A stretch of 64,000 nucleotides of DNA from Streptomyces sp. MST-110588 (GCF_022695595.1 NZ_CP074380.1:6910501-6974500), one strand, 5' to 3'; counted from the stretch's first letter, positions 28,389-37,136 are shown. A program made the numbers and translations. Notes: generated by a model not told the origin, from the letters alone.

Positions 28389-29290
28389 TCACCAACCGTC
28401 CGGCGTCTTCGGATAGGCGCTAAGAGTCGGCAGGCCCAGCCGGATACTCTCCCGCTCCCGTCGGTTCCGCCCAAGGCGGTACACGAACCGATGCACACCG
28501 TTGTGCCGCTGATTGCGGGCCCCCACGGCCACCAGTGCCTCCCGCAGCCAGACCTTCGGGTCCACGCCGGCGCGAGGAACTGGCGCGCCCAGCCGAAGCA
28601 GCAGCTTCTCCGCATACTCGTGGCCCTGCTCCTGGCGGCGCACCTTCTGCGCCATGCGCTCGTTCAGCACAACACCGCGTTGGGCAGCAGCTTGACCGTC
28701 CGCGGTACCGCCCGGCCCATGTAGAGCGCGTTCGTGGCCTGGTAGATCGTGCCCACGTGCCCGGCAGTTACCAGGGTGCCGGAGGCATCTCTACGCGGCA
28801 CGGGGTCGGCGAACGAGACGACCCCGCGTACACCGAGCACCAGGAGTTCGTCGAAGCAGCGGGCCAGGAACCAGCTTTCGGCGTTGGTCGGGACCTCGTC
28901 CACGAGGACGAACCGCGAGCACTCCAGGGACTCGATGTATGGCTGGAGGTCCGGGAGCGGCCTGGTCAGCACGGCGGCCGTCACCGGCACCCCGAACACG
29001 GCCACCCCGCACAGCTGCGGTTCGTTGGCACCGATGTCGTACAGCCCGAAGCGGAACCGCGCGGAGGGGAAGGACGCGGAGTAGTGGTGCCCCACCACAA
29101 ACTCTTTCGCCGCGGTCTCGGGCAACGCCTCAACCGCGTACCGCCGAGCATCGAACCCGCCTTCGCTGACGTGGCGGAAGGAGTGTCGTCTGCCTCGCCA
29201 CCCCTGACACCGATCGGAGGCGTTGGGGATCTCGGTCAAGTCGTCGAATGGAAGGGTGCCCTGGACGAGTTTCAAGGATCCGGAGCCCAT
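28389..29290 (-). pseudogene. Mom-like DNA adenine modification protein, frameshifted
   Basis: Starting at the ATG at 29290, the first frame gives FVVGHHYSASFPSARFRFGL, LCGVAVFGVPVTAAVL, ECSRFVLVDEVPTNAESWFL and VSFADPVPRRDASGTLVTAG, then HVGTIYQATNALYMGRAVPR. It stops at 28664. The second frame (28670-28389) continues with LNERMAQKVRRQEQGHEYAE, KLLLRLGAPVPRAGVDPKVW and a Tyr/Arg-rich end. Together they match the acyltransferase-fold Mom family; Mu phage Mom modifies adenine and protects DNA from restriction. One small shift near 28670 breaks the gene. Similar genes occur in actinophages and plasmids, in keeping with the island setting. Confidence 0.7.
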
Positions 29291-29370
29291 CACCCTGATA
29301 CCGTCATCGGCCAAGCGGCAACACGCGAGAACCGTCCGCAGAACCGGTGAGTCCCGCGGTGTCGGAGATT

Positions 29371-29460
29371 GTCCTGTCCGTGCGAGCGGAGGTGAGCCGA
29401 CCACGGACGAACCCACAAGGACGCTCATGGCGTCCTGTCCGCGGAGCGGAGGTGAGTCGA
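29371..29460 (+). CRISPR. Two-repeat CRISPR-like unit, type I-E dimensions
   Basis: Repeat 1 (29371-29399) starts gtcctgtccgtgcgagcgga and ends ggtgagccg. Repeat 2 (29432-29460) starts gtcctgtccgcggagcgga and ends ggtgagtcga, with one base missing and one changed. The spacer 29400-29431 is 32 bases, so starts are 61 bases apart, the spacing of actinobacterial type I-E arrays. The repeats have the weak internal palindrome expected of that type. No third repeat is found on either side and no cas gene is in the window, so it may be a relic. Confidence 0.45.
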
Positions 29461-29712
29461 TCTCAACCTCCGCGTATCGGTGCGCGGCGGGCGCTGAGAT
29501 CGGGCCCGGGCCGGCGGTGCACCTGCTGCGTCCTCGTGCGCCCGTGCGGTGCACCGTCGCGCTGAAGCGGTGTCATCTGCCAGGGGACATGAGACCAGGC
29601 CGTATGCGGCCGAGGCTGACGGGATGGGAATCGGCCGCGCGGGTCCTGGGTCGCGCAGCACGCGCACCCGGGCACGGAGTTCGTCGGCGAGCGGCTGTGG
29701 CAGTCGCATCGA

Positions 29713-29870
29713 TGTACCAACCGCCGCATCACACAACGTGACTTCTTCGGGTGCCTCCGAAGCGACGATTGCTTACCAACCACCGACAACGACAGCAGCG
29801 TTCACTGCTCACGTTGTACAACACTTCTGGTCAAACGCCCGGTATTGCTCGCCAAGTGGGGGATCCCAGA
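29713..29870 (+). pseudogene. Recombinase-like fragment, diverged copy of the 19.3-kb remnant
   Basis: Bases 29715-29842 (accaaccgccg..., accaaccaccgacaacgac, gctcacgttgt, ctggtcaaacgcc) align over about 130 bases with the reverse complement of 19268-19405, at roughly three quarters identity by eye. It is non-coding in its present state. It lies just inside the right attachment site. Confidence 0.5.
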
Positions 29871-29977
29871 ATGACAGCCAGGCCCGCACCCTTCGTTCAT
29901 TCAAGGAGCACACCCACCCCTATGGCATGGCCAGCGCCAATTCGGCGCTGAGCGATGTAATCCGTGGAGTATTGGTC

Positions 29978-29996
29978 CAAGTCCCCCCTCGGACAC
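29978..29996 (+). other. Right attachment site (attR core)
   Basis: An exact 19-bp copy of the tRNA-Leu 3' end (734-752) with no tRNA body attached. It is followed at 30005 by a hairpin terminator that fits the original downstream context of the tRNA. Confidence 0.78.
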
Positions 29997-30004
29997 CAGC
30001 TGAG

Positions 30005-30026
30005 ACCCCAGTTCATCTGGGGTTTT
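30005..30026 (+). terminator. Hairpin terminator after attR
   Basis: ACCCCAG (30005-30011) pairs with CTGGGGT (30017-30023) around a 5-base loop and is followed by TTTC. It is probably the ancestral tRNA-Leu terminator. Confidence 0.65.
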
Positions 30027-30070
30027 CTGCATTTCTGGGATGCGGCGTGACCAACCACGTGACCAACAGC

Positions 30071-31051
30071 TCAGAGATTTCCCAGGTCAGACCAGGGATG
30101 ACAGGCCGAAGAGGCGGCACAGGGCCTCTTCTCCGTGGGTTCGCGAGGCGCGGGGCGCGGTGGCAGGAGTCTGTCCGCTTGCCGGGTCGTGCGCGGTGGG
30201 GGTGGTGGGGCGGGCGGCAGGCCGAGGACGACCTCGGGGGTACCGGTGAGCCGCTGCAGCCACAGGGCGACGGCGGCGATCAGCGCGGGCGGCCAGGTGA
30301 CGCCGACGTCGCCGGCCGGATCGCGCAGCCGCTGCGTGTCGGGGCCGGCGAGGCGGGCGGTGCGGCGGGCCAGCGAGCGGGCCAGGGCGGGCTGCTTTCC
30401 GGAGAGACTGACCGGCTCGGGGCAGTCCTTGAGCCGGTCGATCCGGTAGGCCCGGTCGGCGCCGAACCGCTCCGAGCGGCGGTACTCGGCCGTCAGGTCC
30501 AGGAGTTCTGCGAGAGGTGCGAACGGGGTGGCGGGTACCGGCTCGCCGACCGTGAGCGCCGAGTACCCCTCTGCGGTGCGGCGGGCCACCATGTTGACGG
30601 TGAAGCCGTCGACCAGCAGGTGGTGGTAGCGGTGCAGCCAGAGGTGGCGGTCGTCGGCGAGCTTGAGCAGCGCGAAGAGGAAGAGCTGGTCGCGCTCGGT
30701 GTCCAGGGGCCGGGCGAAGTCCTCGGCCATCCAGGACCGGGCTGCCGCCCAGGGGTTGGGCTCGGCGCTGACGTCGACGACGTGCAGGGACCAGTCGAGG
30801 TCGCCGGCGGACACGATCCGGGCGACGGGTCCGTCCTCGGCCGGCAAGAACCGCAGCCGCAGTGTCTCGGCCTCGTCGACGACGCGGCGCAGCGCTTCCT
30901 CGAAGAGCGCCGCGTCGACCGGGCCGCTGATTTCCAGGAACTCACCCGTGTTGAAGATTGTGTTCTGCGGATTCATCTGCTGCGCGTACCAGACACTCGA
31001 TTGGGCGGCGGTCAGCGGCAGCAGGGCACCCCGGGGGTCGGACACAGCCAC
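30071..31051 (-). pseudogene. NRPS condensation domain, truncated
   Basis: It starts with a GTG at 31051 preceded by GAGGGTGA. The frame encodes LLPLTAAQSSVWYAQQMNP (the C1-type start of condensation domains), RLRFLPAEDG and the catalytic HHxxxDG motif in YHHLLVDGFTVNM, and runs as a C domain to TGTPEVVLGLP near 30230. The rest is a Pro/Arg-rich tail unlike any C domain. About a quarter of the domain, and any A or PCP that followed, is missing. The loss falls within 250 bases of the right island border, so a rearrangement there probably removed it. Confidence 0.75.
30108..30131. terminator. Hairpin within the 3' end of the truncated C-domain ORF
   Basis: GAAGAGGC (30108-30115) pairs with GCCTCTTC (30124-30131) around an 8-base loop. 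It could end minus-strand transcripts of the NRPS remnant, but no U-tract follows. Confidence 0.35.
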
Positions 31052-31664
31052 TCACCCTCAATACATTGATGGAAATCATGGAGAAAGTCGCGTGGTCGAA
31101 GATTCCCGAATGCCACGGCCGCATCATGTCTAACAGCGCTCTTCGGTCACCGACAACGACGGTTGCAGAATGATGCCAACCCGGCGGGCCGGCAGCCGCG
31201 TCAGCGTCGGTGCATGACCGACGAGACGGAACCAGCACCAGCACCCACTCTCCTAGCCGTCACGCGCCGGACCGGTATTTCCGTGAACGGAATTGGTGGC
31301 GATGATGGCGCCGCGCGAGGAAGTGACGGTGCAATGGGCGGGGACGCCGTACCGGAGCCGTCCGGCGGCGATTTGCTGTACGGCGGAACGCGGTTCGCAG
31401 TCCGGCCCGGTGCGGGCGGATCGCCCGATGAGCGAGGTGCTGCGCGACTATGCGGAGCCGGGCCGCACGCAGGCCGTCTTCACTATGCGGTACGCCGACG
31501 GAATGATCGCCACGGAGACCCGCATGACCGCCACAGATGAGCGGACCCGGCGTGGCTCCGGGCAATACCGGCACCTGATCCGCACGCCGAGCGGAATTAT
31601 CAGGATCGCCTTGCTGCCCGCCGTCGAACGCCGGGTCGATATTCCTCGGAAAGGGAAGTGCAGG
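31052..31664. other. Gap between two NRPS genes, no clear gene
   Basis: About 610 bases. It includes the likely promoter side of the truncated C-domain gene. A plus-strand frame from about 31293 reads EEVTVQWAGTPYRSRPAAIC and VFTMRYADGMIATETRM but has no recognised family. It overlaps the 3' end of the NRPS gene, so I leave it unassigned. Confidence 0.4.
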
Positions 31665-34379
31665 CTATGCCTGGGCGGATCTGACGAGTTCGATGAACTG
31701 GCCTGCCGTGGAGTTGCGGTAGAAGTCCTGGGTGGTGACCTTCGGCAGGCCCTGTTCCCGCATCTGGCGCAGGATCCGGATCACCAGCAGGGAATTCCCG
31801 CCGAGTTCGAAGAAGTTGTCCTGTGCGGTGACGACGGCGTTGAGTTCGTGTCCCCACAGTTTCAGGATCTGGGCGGCCAGCGGATCGCCGTCACCGGCGG
31901 CCGGTGACGGCACCTCCGGAGCGCTGTCCTGGGCCGCGGCCACCGGCGCCGGTGCGGGCAGGGCGGCGGTGTCCACCTTGCCGTTGATGGTCAGCGGAAT
32001 CGTCTCCAGCCGGGTGACCGACGCCGGGACCATGTAGGCGGGCAGTACGGCTCTGGCATGGGCGAGGACATCGGCGGTGCCGGCCGGACCGCGCAGCGTC
32101 ACGTAGGCGTCGATTCGGGCGGTGGCCGCGTCGCCGGGCACGTCGTGCTGGAGGACGGTGGCCGCACCCGTGACCTCGGGGTGGCTGAGCAGCACGTTGC
32201 GGATCTCGTCCAGTTCGATGCGGTGGCCGCGCACCTTGACCTGGCTGTCCAGGCGGCCGAGGTGGTCCAGGCCACCGTCCGGGCGCAGCCGCCCGCGGTC
32301 GCCGCTGCGGTAGATGCGCCCGCCGCCGTGCGGGTCGGTGACGAAGCGTTCTGCGGTGAGTTCGGGCTGTCCGAGGTAACGGTCGGCGACACCGGCTCCG
32401 CCCACGCAGATCTCCCCTGCGGCGCCCACCGGCAGCACCCGGCCGCGGGGGTCGCGGACCGACACGGACCATCCCGGCAGCGCGCGGCCGACCCGGCGTC
32501 CGGTGGCGCGCACGTCGGCGGGGGTCACGGTGTGCGCAGTGACGTGCACAGTGGTCTCGGTGATGCCGAACATGTTCACCAGCCGGCAGGTGGTGTGGGA
32601 GTGCCGGGCGAACCACGGGGCGAGCATCCGTACGTCGAGCGGTTCACCGCCGAAGACCACCAGGCGGACGGCGAGGTCGGCGCCGGAGCGCCGGTCGGCC
32701 TCGATGAGCTGGGCGAAGGCCGACGGGGTCTGGCTGAGCACGGTGACCCGTTCGGCGGCCAGCAGCTCGTGGAACAGCTCGGTGTCGCGGGTCACCCAGT
32801 AGTCGACGACGACGAGCCGGCCGCCGGTGAGCAGGCAGCCCCAGATCTCCCACACCGAGAAGTCGAAGGCACTGGAGTGGAAGAGCGTCCACACGTCGTC
32901 GGTGCCGAGGCGGAAGTCCTCACGGGTTGCCTCGATCAGGGCGGCGACGTTGCGGTGCGGCACCACCACGCCCTTGGGCCGCCCGGTCGATCCCGAGGTG
33001 TAGATGACGTACGCCGCAGCGGTGGGGTCCTCGGTGCGCGGCGGCTGCGACGGCGCGCCGGCGCCCAGCTCGCGCAGCGCGGCGGGGGTGACCAGCCGTA
33101 CTCCGTCGAGCCGGGGGAAGACGCCCTCGACGCCGACCACGACGGTGGCGCCCGCGTCGTCCACGGTGTACCGCAGGCGTTCCTCGGGGTAGCGCAGGTC
33201 CATCGGTACGTAGGCGCAGCCCGCCTTGAACACTCCGAGCAGGGTGACCACGAGGTCGGCGTCGCGTTCCAGGGCCACACCCACCATGGAACCGGGGGTG
33301 ACACCGAGGGCGCGGAGGCCGGCGGCCGTGCGTTCGGCACGGGCGTCGAGCTCGGCATAGGTCAGGCTGGTGTCCTTGGCGGTGACGGCGACCGCGTCGG
33401 GCCGGGCGCGTGCCACCTCGGCGAACAGGCCGTCCACGGTCCGGTCGATGGCCTCGGGCTGTCCGATGGCGGGCGAGAGACCGAGCTGCAGCACACGCGC
33501 CGTCTCCTGCGGCGTCAGCAGTTCCACGGTGTCCAGGACGTCGTCCGGCCGGTCGGCCAACTGTGCCGCAACGTGCGCGACATGGGCGGCGAACCGCTCG
33601 GCGACGCAGGCGGCCAGGTGCCCGTGGTCGTGGTACAGGACTGCGGCGGCGGTGCCGTCGGGCCGGCGAGTGACGTGCAGCAATCCGGGGAGCACCGGCG
33701 CGAGGTACGGCACATGCCGCTGCCCCGGGCGGGCGTCCTCGACCAGGATGCCGATGCCGGACAGATGGTGCGGTGCGCCGGCCGGCTCGGCCACCCGCTC
33801 ACGCCACGCCCGGACGTGGTCCGCGGCGCTCAGCGTTTCGTCGACCTGCTCGCCGGCGCCGTAGCGGGCGAGTACCAGCGCGACGGCCGCGAGGAGCAGC
33901 GCTTCGTCGGCGGGAACGCGGCCGTCGAACGGCACGGGCACCTCGCCGGTGTGTCCGGCCGCGGCCGGGACGCCCAGGCCCCATTCCGGAGCGGAAGGCC
34001 GGGGCCCTGCCGGACCGTCGGCGCTCCCGGCCCCGGTCCGGTCGACCAGCACGAGCGGGTCCGGCGTGCCGAAGGCGAGGTCGTGGCGGGCCACCAGCAC
34101 CAGGTCGGCGTCGCCGTCGCGGTGCTGCAGCAGGACGGCACGCAGGCCGGGGCCGCCCGGCCGCAGCGGCCGGGCCGCCTCCCGGGCCACCCGCCGGCGA
34201 ACGGCGCCCGGGTCGTCGGCACCCGGCGGCGGGGGCTCTTCCCACAGCCGCAGTCCGGCCAGCTCCGGCCGGCTCTCCGGGACGCCCGCGCGCAGGCGCC
34301 GCTCCAGTTCGGTGGCGTCGACAGGGCCCGGCATCCGGACCACCAGGCTGTGGCAGGACGCGGCCTGAGTTCGGGACAT
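31665..34379 (-). CDS. NRPS: degenerate condensation-like region, adenylation, PCP
   Basis: A 904-residue enzyme that should load one amino acid. Residues 1-285 have condensation-like features but no HHxxxDG. The adenylation domain (about 300-790) has YTSGSTGRPKGV, FDFSVWEIWG, GGEPLD, NMFGITETTVH and YRSGDRGRLRPDG. Read against the ten-residue code, the visible positions are D, F, W, S, V, G, M, V, H plus Lys, close to the known threonine code. The PCP has the pantetheine serine in FFELGGNSLLVIRIL near residue 860. The SDR and thioesterase genes follow upstream on the same strand, so they form one transcript. The substrate assignment is an inference. Confidence 0.85.
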   Translation of the reverse strand: MSRTQAASCHSLVVRMPGPVDATELERRLRAGVPESRPELAGLRLWEEPPPPGADDPGAVRRRVAREAARPLRPGGPGLRAVLLQHRDGDADLVLVARHDLAFGTPDPLVLVDRTGAGSADGPAGPRPSAPEWGLGVPAAAGHTGEVPVPFDGRVPADEALLLAAVALVLARYGAGEQVDETLSAADHVRAWRERVAEPAGAPHHLSGIGILVEDARPGQRHVPYLAPVLPGLLHVTRRPDGTAAAVLYHDHGHLAACVAERFAAHVAHVAAQLADRPDDVLDTVELLTPQETARVLQLGLSPAIGQPEAIDRTVDGLFAEVARARPDAVAVTAKDTSLTYAELDARAERTAAGLRALGVTPGSMVGVALERDADLVVTLLGVFKAGCAYVPMDLRYPEERLRYTVDDAGATVVVGVEGVFPRLDGVRLVTPAALRELGAGAPSQPPRTEDPTAAAYVIYTSGSTGRPKGVVVPHRNVAALIEATREDFRLGTDDVWTLFHSSAFDFSVWEIWGCLLTGGRLVVVDYWVTRDTELFHELLAAERVTVLSQTPSAFAQLIEADRRSGADLAVRLVVFGGEPLDVRMLAPWFARHSHTTCRLVNMFGITETTVHVTAHTVTPADVRATGRRVGRALPGWSVSVRDPRGRVLPVGAAGEICVGGAGVADRYLGQPELTAERFVTDPHGGGRIYRSGDRGRLRPDGGLDHLGRLDSQVKVRGHRIELDEIRNVLLSHPEVTGAATVLQHDVPGDAATARIDAYVTLRGPAGTADVLAHARAVLPAYMVPASVTRLETIPLTINGKVDTAALPAPAPVAAAQDSAPEVPSPAAGDGDPLAAQILKLWGHELNAVVTAQDNFFELGGNSLLVIRILRQMREQGLPKVTTQDFYRNSTAGQFIELVRSAQA

Positions 34380-34443
34380 GGTCGGACTCCTGGGTACGAG
34401 ACGGAAGGATGGTGAGCGGAGGGGAGCCCGGACGGGCCGTCCG

Positions 34444-35301
34444 TCAGCGGGCGCTGAAGCCGCCGTCGACGGTGAGGGTGGTTCCGGTGACCTGGCGGGA
34501 GTCGTCGCCGGCCAGCCAGAGGGCCGCCCCGGCGATGTCCTGCGGCTCGATCAGCGCGTTCATCGGCTGTGACTGGACGAAGATCTCTTCGTGTTCGTCG
34601 ACGTCGACGTCGAGGGAACGGGCGATCTCCGCGAGCATCCGGCCCTCGTGCAGCGGGTCGTCCCGTACGGAGCCGGGACACAGCGCGTTGACCCGGACCC
34701 GGAACGGGGCGTAGTCGAGGGCGGCGGCCTTGGTCAGGCCGATCAGACCGTGCTTCGCGGCGACGTAGCCGGCGAAGTGGCGGTACCCGACGAGCCCGGC
34801 GGTGGAGGCGACATTGACGACACTGCCGGAGCGCTGCTCGATCATGGCCGGCACCAGGGCCTTGGTCATCCGCCAGGCGCCTGTGAGGTCGATGCCGACC
34901 ATCAGCTCCCACTCGTCCTCGGCGATCTCGTGCACGGCCTTGCCCGAGGGGGCGGCGATGCCCGCGTTGTTGAGCAGCACGTCCACGGTGCCGAAGCGGT
35001 CCAGGGCGCGGGCGGCCACCTCGTCGACGGCCGTGGGGTCGCGGACGTCGGCGACGGCGGTGACCACGGCGGCGCCCTGCGCGCGGCACAGCTCGGCGGT
35101 GTGTTCGAGCTGGCTGCCGCTGCCCAGCGGATAGGGCACGCCGGGCAGGTCCCCGGCCACATCGACGAGGACCAGATCCGCTCCTTCGGCGGCGAACCGT
35201 ACGGCGCAGGAACGGCCGAGGCCGCGGGCCGCGCCGGTGACCACGGCGACCTTGCCGGTCAGAAGCCCGGTGGAGGTGCCCGGGGGCGTGGCGGTGCTCA
35301 T
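34444..35301 (-). CDS. Short-chain dehydrogenase/reductase
   Basis: A cytoplasmic NAD(P)-dependent oxidoreductase of 285 residues. It has the cofactor loop TGAARGLGR, an acidic residue after strand 2 (LVLVDVAG), NNAG, the catalytic Ser in NVASTAG, and YVAAKHG giving the Tyr-x3-Lys pair. A longer middle loop (GDLPGVPYPLGSGSQ) resembles mycofactocin-coupled or steroid-type SDRs. Its ATG at 35301 overlaps the TGA of the type II thioesterase gene by four bases, so it is coupled to that gene and precedes the NRPS. It may reduce or oxidise a peptide or hydroxy intermediate in the same pathway. Confidence 0.85.
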   Translation of the reverse strand: MSTATPPGTSTGLLTGKVAVVTGAARGLGRSCAVRFAAEGADLVLVDVAGDLPGVPYPLGSGSQLEHTAELCRAQGAAVVTAVADVRDPTAVDEVAARALDRFGTVDVLLNNAGIAAPSGKAVHEIAEDEWELMVGIDLTGAWRMTKALVPAMIEQRSGSVVNVASTAGLVGYRHFAGYVAAKHGLIGLTKAAALDYAPFRVRVNALCPGSVRDDPLHEGRMLAEIARSLDVDVDEHEEIFVQSQPMNALIEPQDIAGAALWLAGDDSRQVTGTTLTVDGGFSAR

Positions 35302-36005
35302 GACCGCGGGCCCGCGAGGGCTTCGGCGACCGCGCCGATCAGGGGCAGCGGGGAGTCGGTGAGGTACATGTGGCCGCCGGGCAGTTCGGTCGCGCGGAAA
35401 GCCGCACGGGTGGCCTGCCGCCACTCCTCGGCCTGCGCCCGGGTGACCAGGGTGTCGTCCGCGCCGCGCAGCGAGGTGACGGGGACGTCCAGGGGCTCGT
35501 CGGAGTCCGGTCCCTTGTAGTTCTCGTGCATCTCGACGTCCGCGCGCAGCACCGGCAGCAGCAGCTCGCGCATGTCGGGGTCGGCGAGCGCGTCGTGCTC
35601 GTATCCGGCGAACTCCTGGACGCGGGCCAGGAACTCGTCGTCACCCAGGCCGGTGGCGTGTCGGCTGCGGCCGGTCCAGGGCCCGGGCGAGCCGCTGACG
35701 AAGAGGTGGGTGAGGGCGACGTCGGCGGACCGCTGCAGGCGCCGGGCGAGTTCGAAGGCGAGCACCGCGCCCAGGCTGTGCCCGAACAGTGCGACCGGTC
35801 CGCCGCCGGCCTGCTCGGCGACCGTGCGGCTGAGGGCGTCGGCAGCCTCGGTCACGTCGTGGAACGGCTCCTCGATGAACAGTTCCTCCCGCCCGGGCAG
35901 TTGCAGCGGGACGATGCGCGGAGCGCCGTCGGGGAGGTCTCTCCAGGCGCGGTAGAAACCGGCGCCGCCTCCCGCGAAGGGGAGGCACAACAGGGAGTGG
36001 GTCAT
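35298..36005 (-). CDS. Type II thioesterase
   Basis: An editing thioesterase that frees stalled carrier proteins of NRPS or PKS assembly lines. It has LLCLPFAGGGAGFYRAW, QLPGREELFIEEPF, the nucleophile elbow LFGHSLGAVLAFELAR, the acid in LRGADDTLVT and the histidine in LPGGHMYLTD. With the ATG at 36005 the protein is 235 residues; an ATG at 36014 would add three. Its stop overlaps the SDR start. A second type II thioesterase lies at 39.7-40.5 kb, which suggests the original cluster served both NRPS and PKS parts. Confidence 0.88.
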   Translation of the reverse strand: MTHSLLCLPFAGGGAGFYRAWRDLPDGAPRIVPLQLPGREELFIEEPFHDVTEAADALSRTVAEQAGGGPVALFGHSLGAVLAFELARRLQRSADVALTHLFVSGSPGPWTGRSRHATGLGDDEFLARVQEFAGYEHDALADPDMRELLLPVLRADVEMHENYKGPDSDEPLDVPVTSLRGADDTLVTRAQAEEWRQATRAAFRATELPGGHMYLTDSPLPLIGAVAEALAGPRS

Positions 36006-36187
36006 CAGTGGCATCGCTTTCTGGGAAAACGGCTTCCCGTCACCGGCCGTACGACGACGCGGCCGGTGCGCGGCCCGCCGCCGCCCCTGCCGGCAGCGGC
36101 TCATCCGCCACACTGTCATCGGTGGGCGGCCGGGGCAACAGGCGTTGCAGATAGCTGCCATGCCCGTCGCCGGTCCGGCACGGGCGG

Positions 36188-36403
36188 TCAGGCGGCGTCC
36201 ATCGCGTCGGCGAGCGACTTGGGCCGCATGTCGGTCCAGTGCTCGTTGACGTGGCTGAGGGCGTCCTGCCGGTCGGTCTCGCCGTGCACGACGGTCCAGC
36301 CGGCCGGGACTTCGGCGAAGGCCGGCCACAGGGAATGCTGGTTCTCGTCGTTGGCGAGCACCAGGTAGCGGGCGTCGTCGTTCTCGAAGGGGTTGGTGGC
36401 CAT
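36188..36403 (-). CDS. MbtH-like protein
   Basis: A 71-residue partner that binds and activates adenylation domains. It has [39 protein letters not shown] and the C-terminal [12 protein letters not shown]. All the Trp residues and the PxGW pattern of the family are present. It is between the isomerase gene and the thioesterase on the same strand, consistent with service to the NRPS at 31.7-34.4 kb. Confidence 0.95.
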   Translation of the reverse strand: MATNPFENDDARYLVLANDENQHSLWPAFAEVPAGWTVVHGETDRQDALSHVNEHWTDMRPKSLADAMDAA

Positions 36404-36465
36404 GGTCGGTCGGTTCCTTTCGTGAGGGTGTGTGAGGGTGTGACGGACGGCGGTCGGGGCGCCGG

Positions 36466-37086
36466 TCACTTGACGCGGGCGCGGAGCTGCTCGACGAAGG
36501 CGGGCAGCCGGTCCACGCCCCAGTACTTGTCGAGTCCGGTGATGAAGAAGGGCACGCCGAAGACGCCGTCGCGGTGCAGGGAGTCCAGCGCGGTCAGTCC
36601 GCGCTCCCGGATCTCCGGGTCCTCGTGGGCCCGGGCGAGCACCTCCGGATCGATGCCGAGGGCGCGGCCGATGCGGCGCACCGTGCCGGGGTCGGAGATG
36701 TCCTCGCCGAGCTCCCAGCGCGCCCGGTAGGTCTCGGCGATGAACGCGCGCCCGGCACCGAGACCTTCGGCGGCCAGATACGCGAGGTGCGCCACCTCCC
36801 AGCGCGGCGCGGGGTCCACCGGCCAGACCATCTCCAGGTCGCGTGCACGGGCGAGGCGGCGCATGTCCTGCAGGATGTAGAGGTGCTTCTCCTTCGACAT
36901 GGGGACGTACGGCAGCTTGACGTTGCCGCGCTCCGGTTCGTCCAGGGCCGGCTGGTCGGGCTCGCAGAACGGCAGCCACCCGATGCGGTCGGCGACGTCC
37001 GGATAGTGGTCCAGCAGGTCCCGGTAGGCCATCCAGGAATAGGGGCTGCGGAAGGAGAAGTACCAGCGCGGTCCGCGTCGTGCCAT
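36466..37086 (-). CDS. DsbA-fold isomerase (2-hydroxychromene-2-carboxylate isomerase type)
   Basis: A 206-residue thioredoxin-fold protein with no CxxC. The N-terminus [20 protein letters not shown] shows the SPYSW turn of glutathione-dependent HCCA isomerases and the FrnE group. Later segments are [40 protein letters not shown] and the cis-Pro region [20 protein letters not shown]. The start at 37086 is set by GGAGGCGGTG just before the ATG. Isomerases of this fold act on polyene chains in cinnamoyl-lipid gene clusters, which fits the KS, ACP and FabG remnants next to it; that role is inferred from context. Confidence 0.8.
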   Translation of the reverse strand: MARRGPRWYFSFRSPYSWMAYRDLLDHYPDVADRIGWLPFCEPDQPALDEPERGNVKLPYVPMSKEKHLYILQDMRRLARARDLEMVWPVDPAPRWEVAHLAYLAAEGLGAGRAFIAETYRARWELGEDISDPGTVRRIGRALGIDPEVLARAHEDPEIRERGLTALDSLHRDGVFGVPFFITGLDKYWGVDRLPAFVEQLRARVK

Positions 37087-37136
37087 CACCGCCTCCAACT
37101 GTCGTGTGCGAGCGTGGTTCAGATCTTGTGTCGGGC

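Larger units (their letters stand above)
752..29996. mobile_element. Integrated genomic island at tRNA-Leu, about 29 kb
   Basis: The 3' part of tRNA-Leu (734-752) is repeated exactly, in direct orientation, at 29978-29996. A serine recombinase gene sits at the left border and ends inside the tRNA. A compact hairpin terminator follows each repeat copy (762-793 and 30005-30026), as expected if the right-hand one was the original tRNA terminator. The interior is a mosaic of broken transposases, recombinase fragments, a toxin/immunity pair and a PKS-P450 pair. Boundaries are inferred from the repeat; no conjugation or replication genes were recognised, so the element may be defective or a satellite. 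Confidence 0.75.

Noticed and set aside
29549..31069. 506-codon plus-strand frame near the right att site
   Set aside because: Composition is that of a shadow of the minus-strand condensation domain, and it crosses the att site and a terminator.
31293..31907. Plus-strand frame of 204 codons between NRPS genes
   Set aside because: Its 3' half is antisense to the PCP domain and the 5' half matches no family; left unassigned.
36188..36979. 263-codon frame covering the MbtH gene
   Set aside because: Only the last 71 codons are the MbtH protein; the rest is antisense-like Arg/Pro-rich extension over the isomerase gene in another frame.
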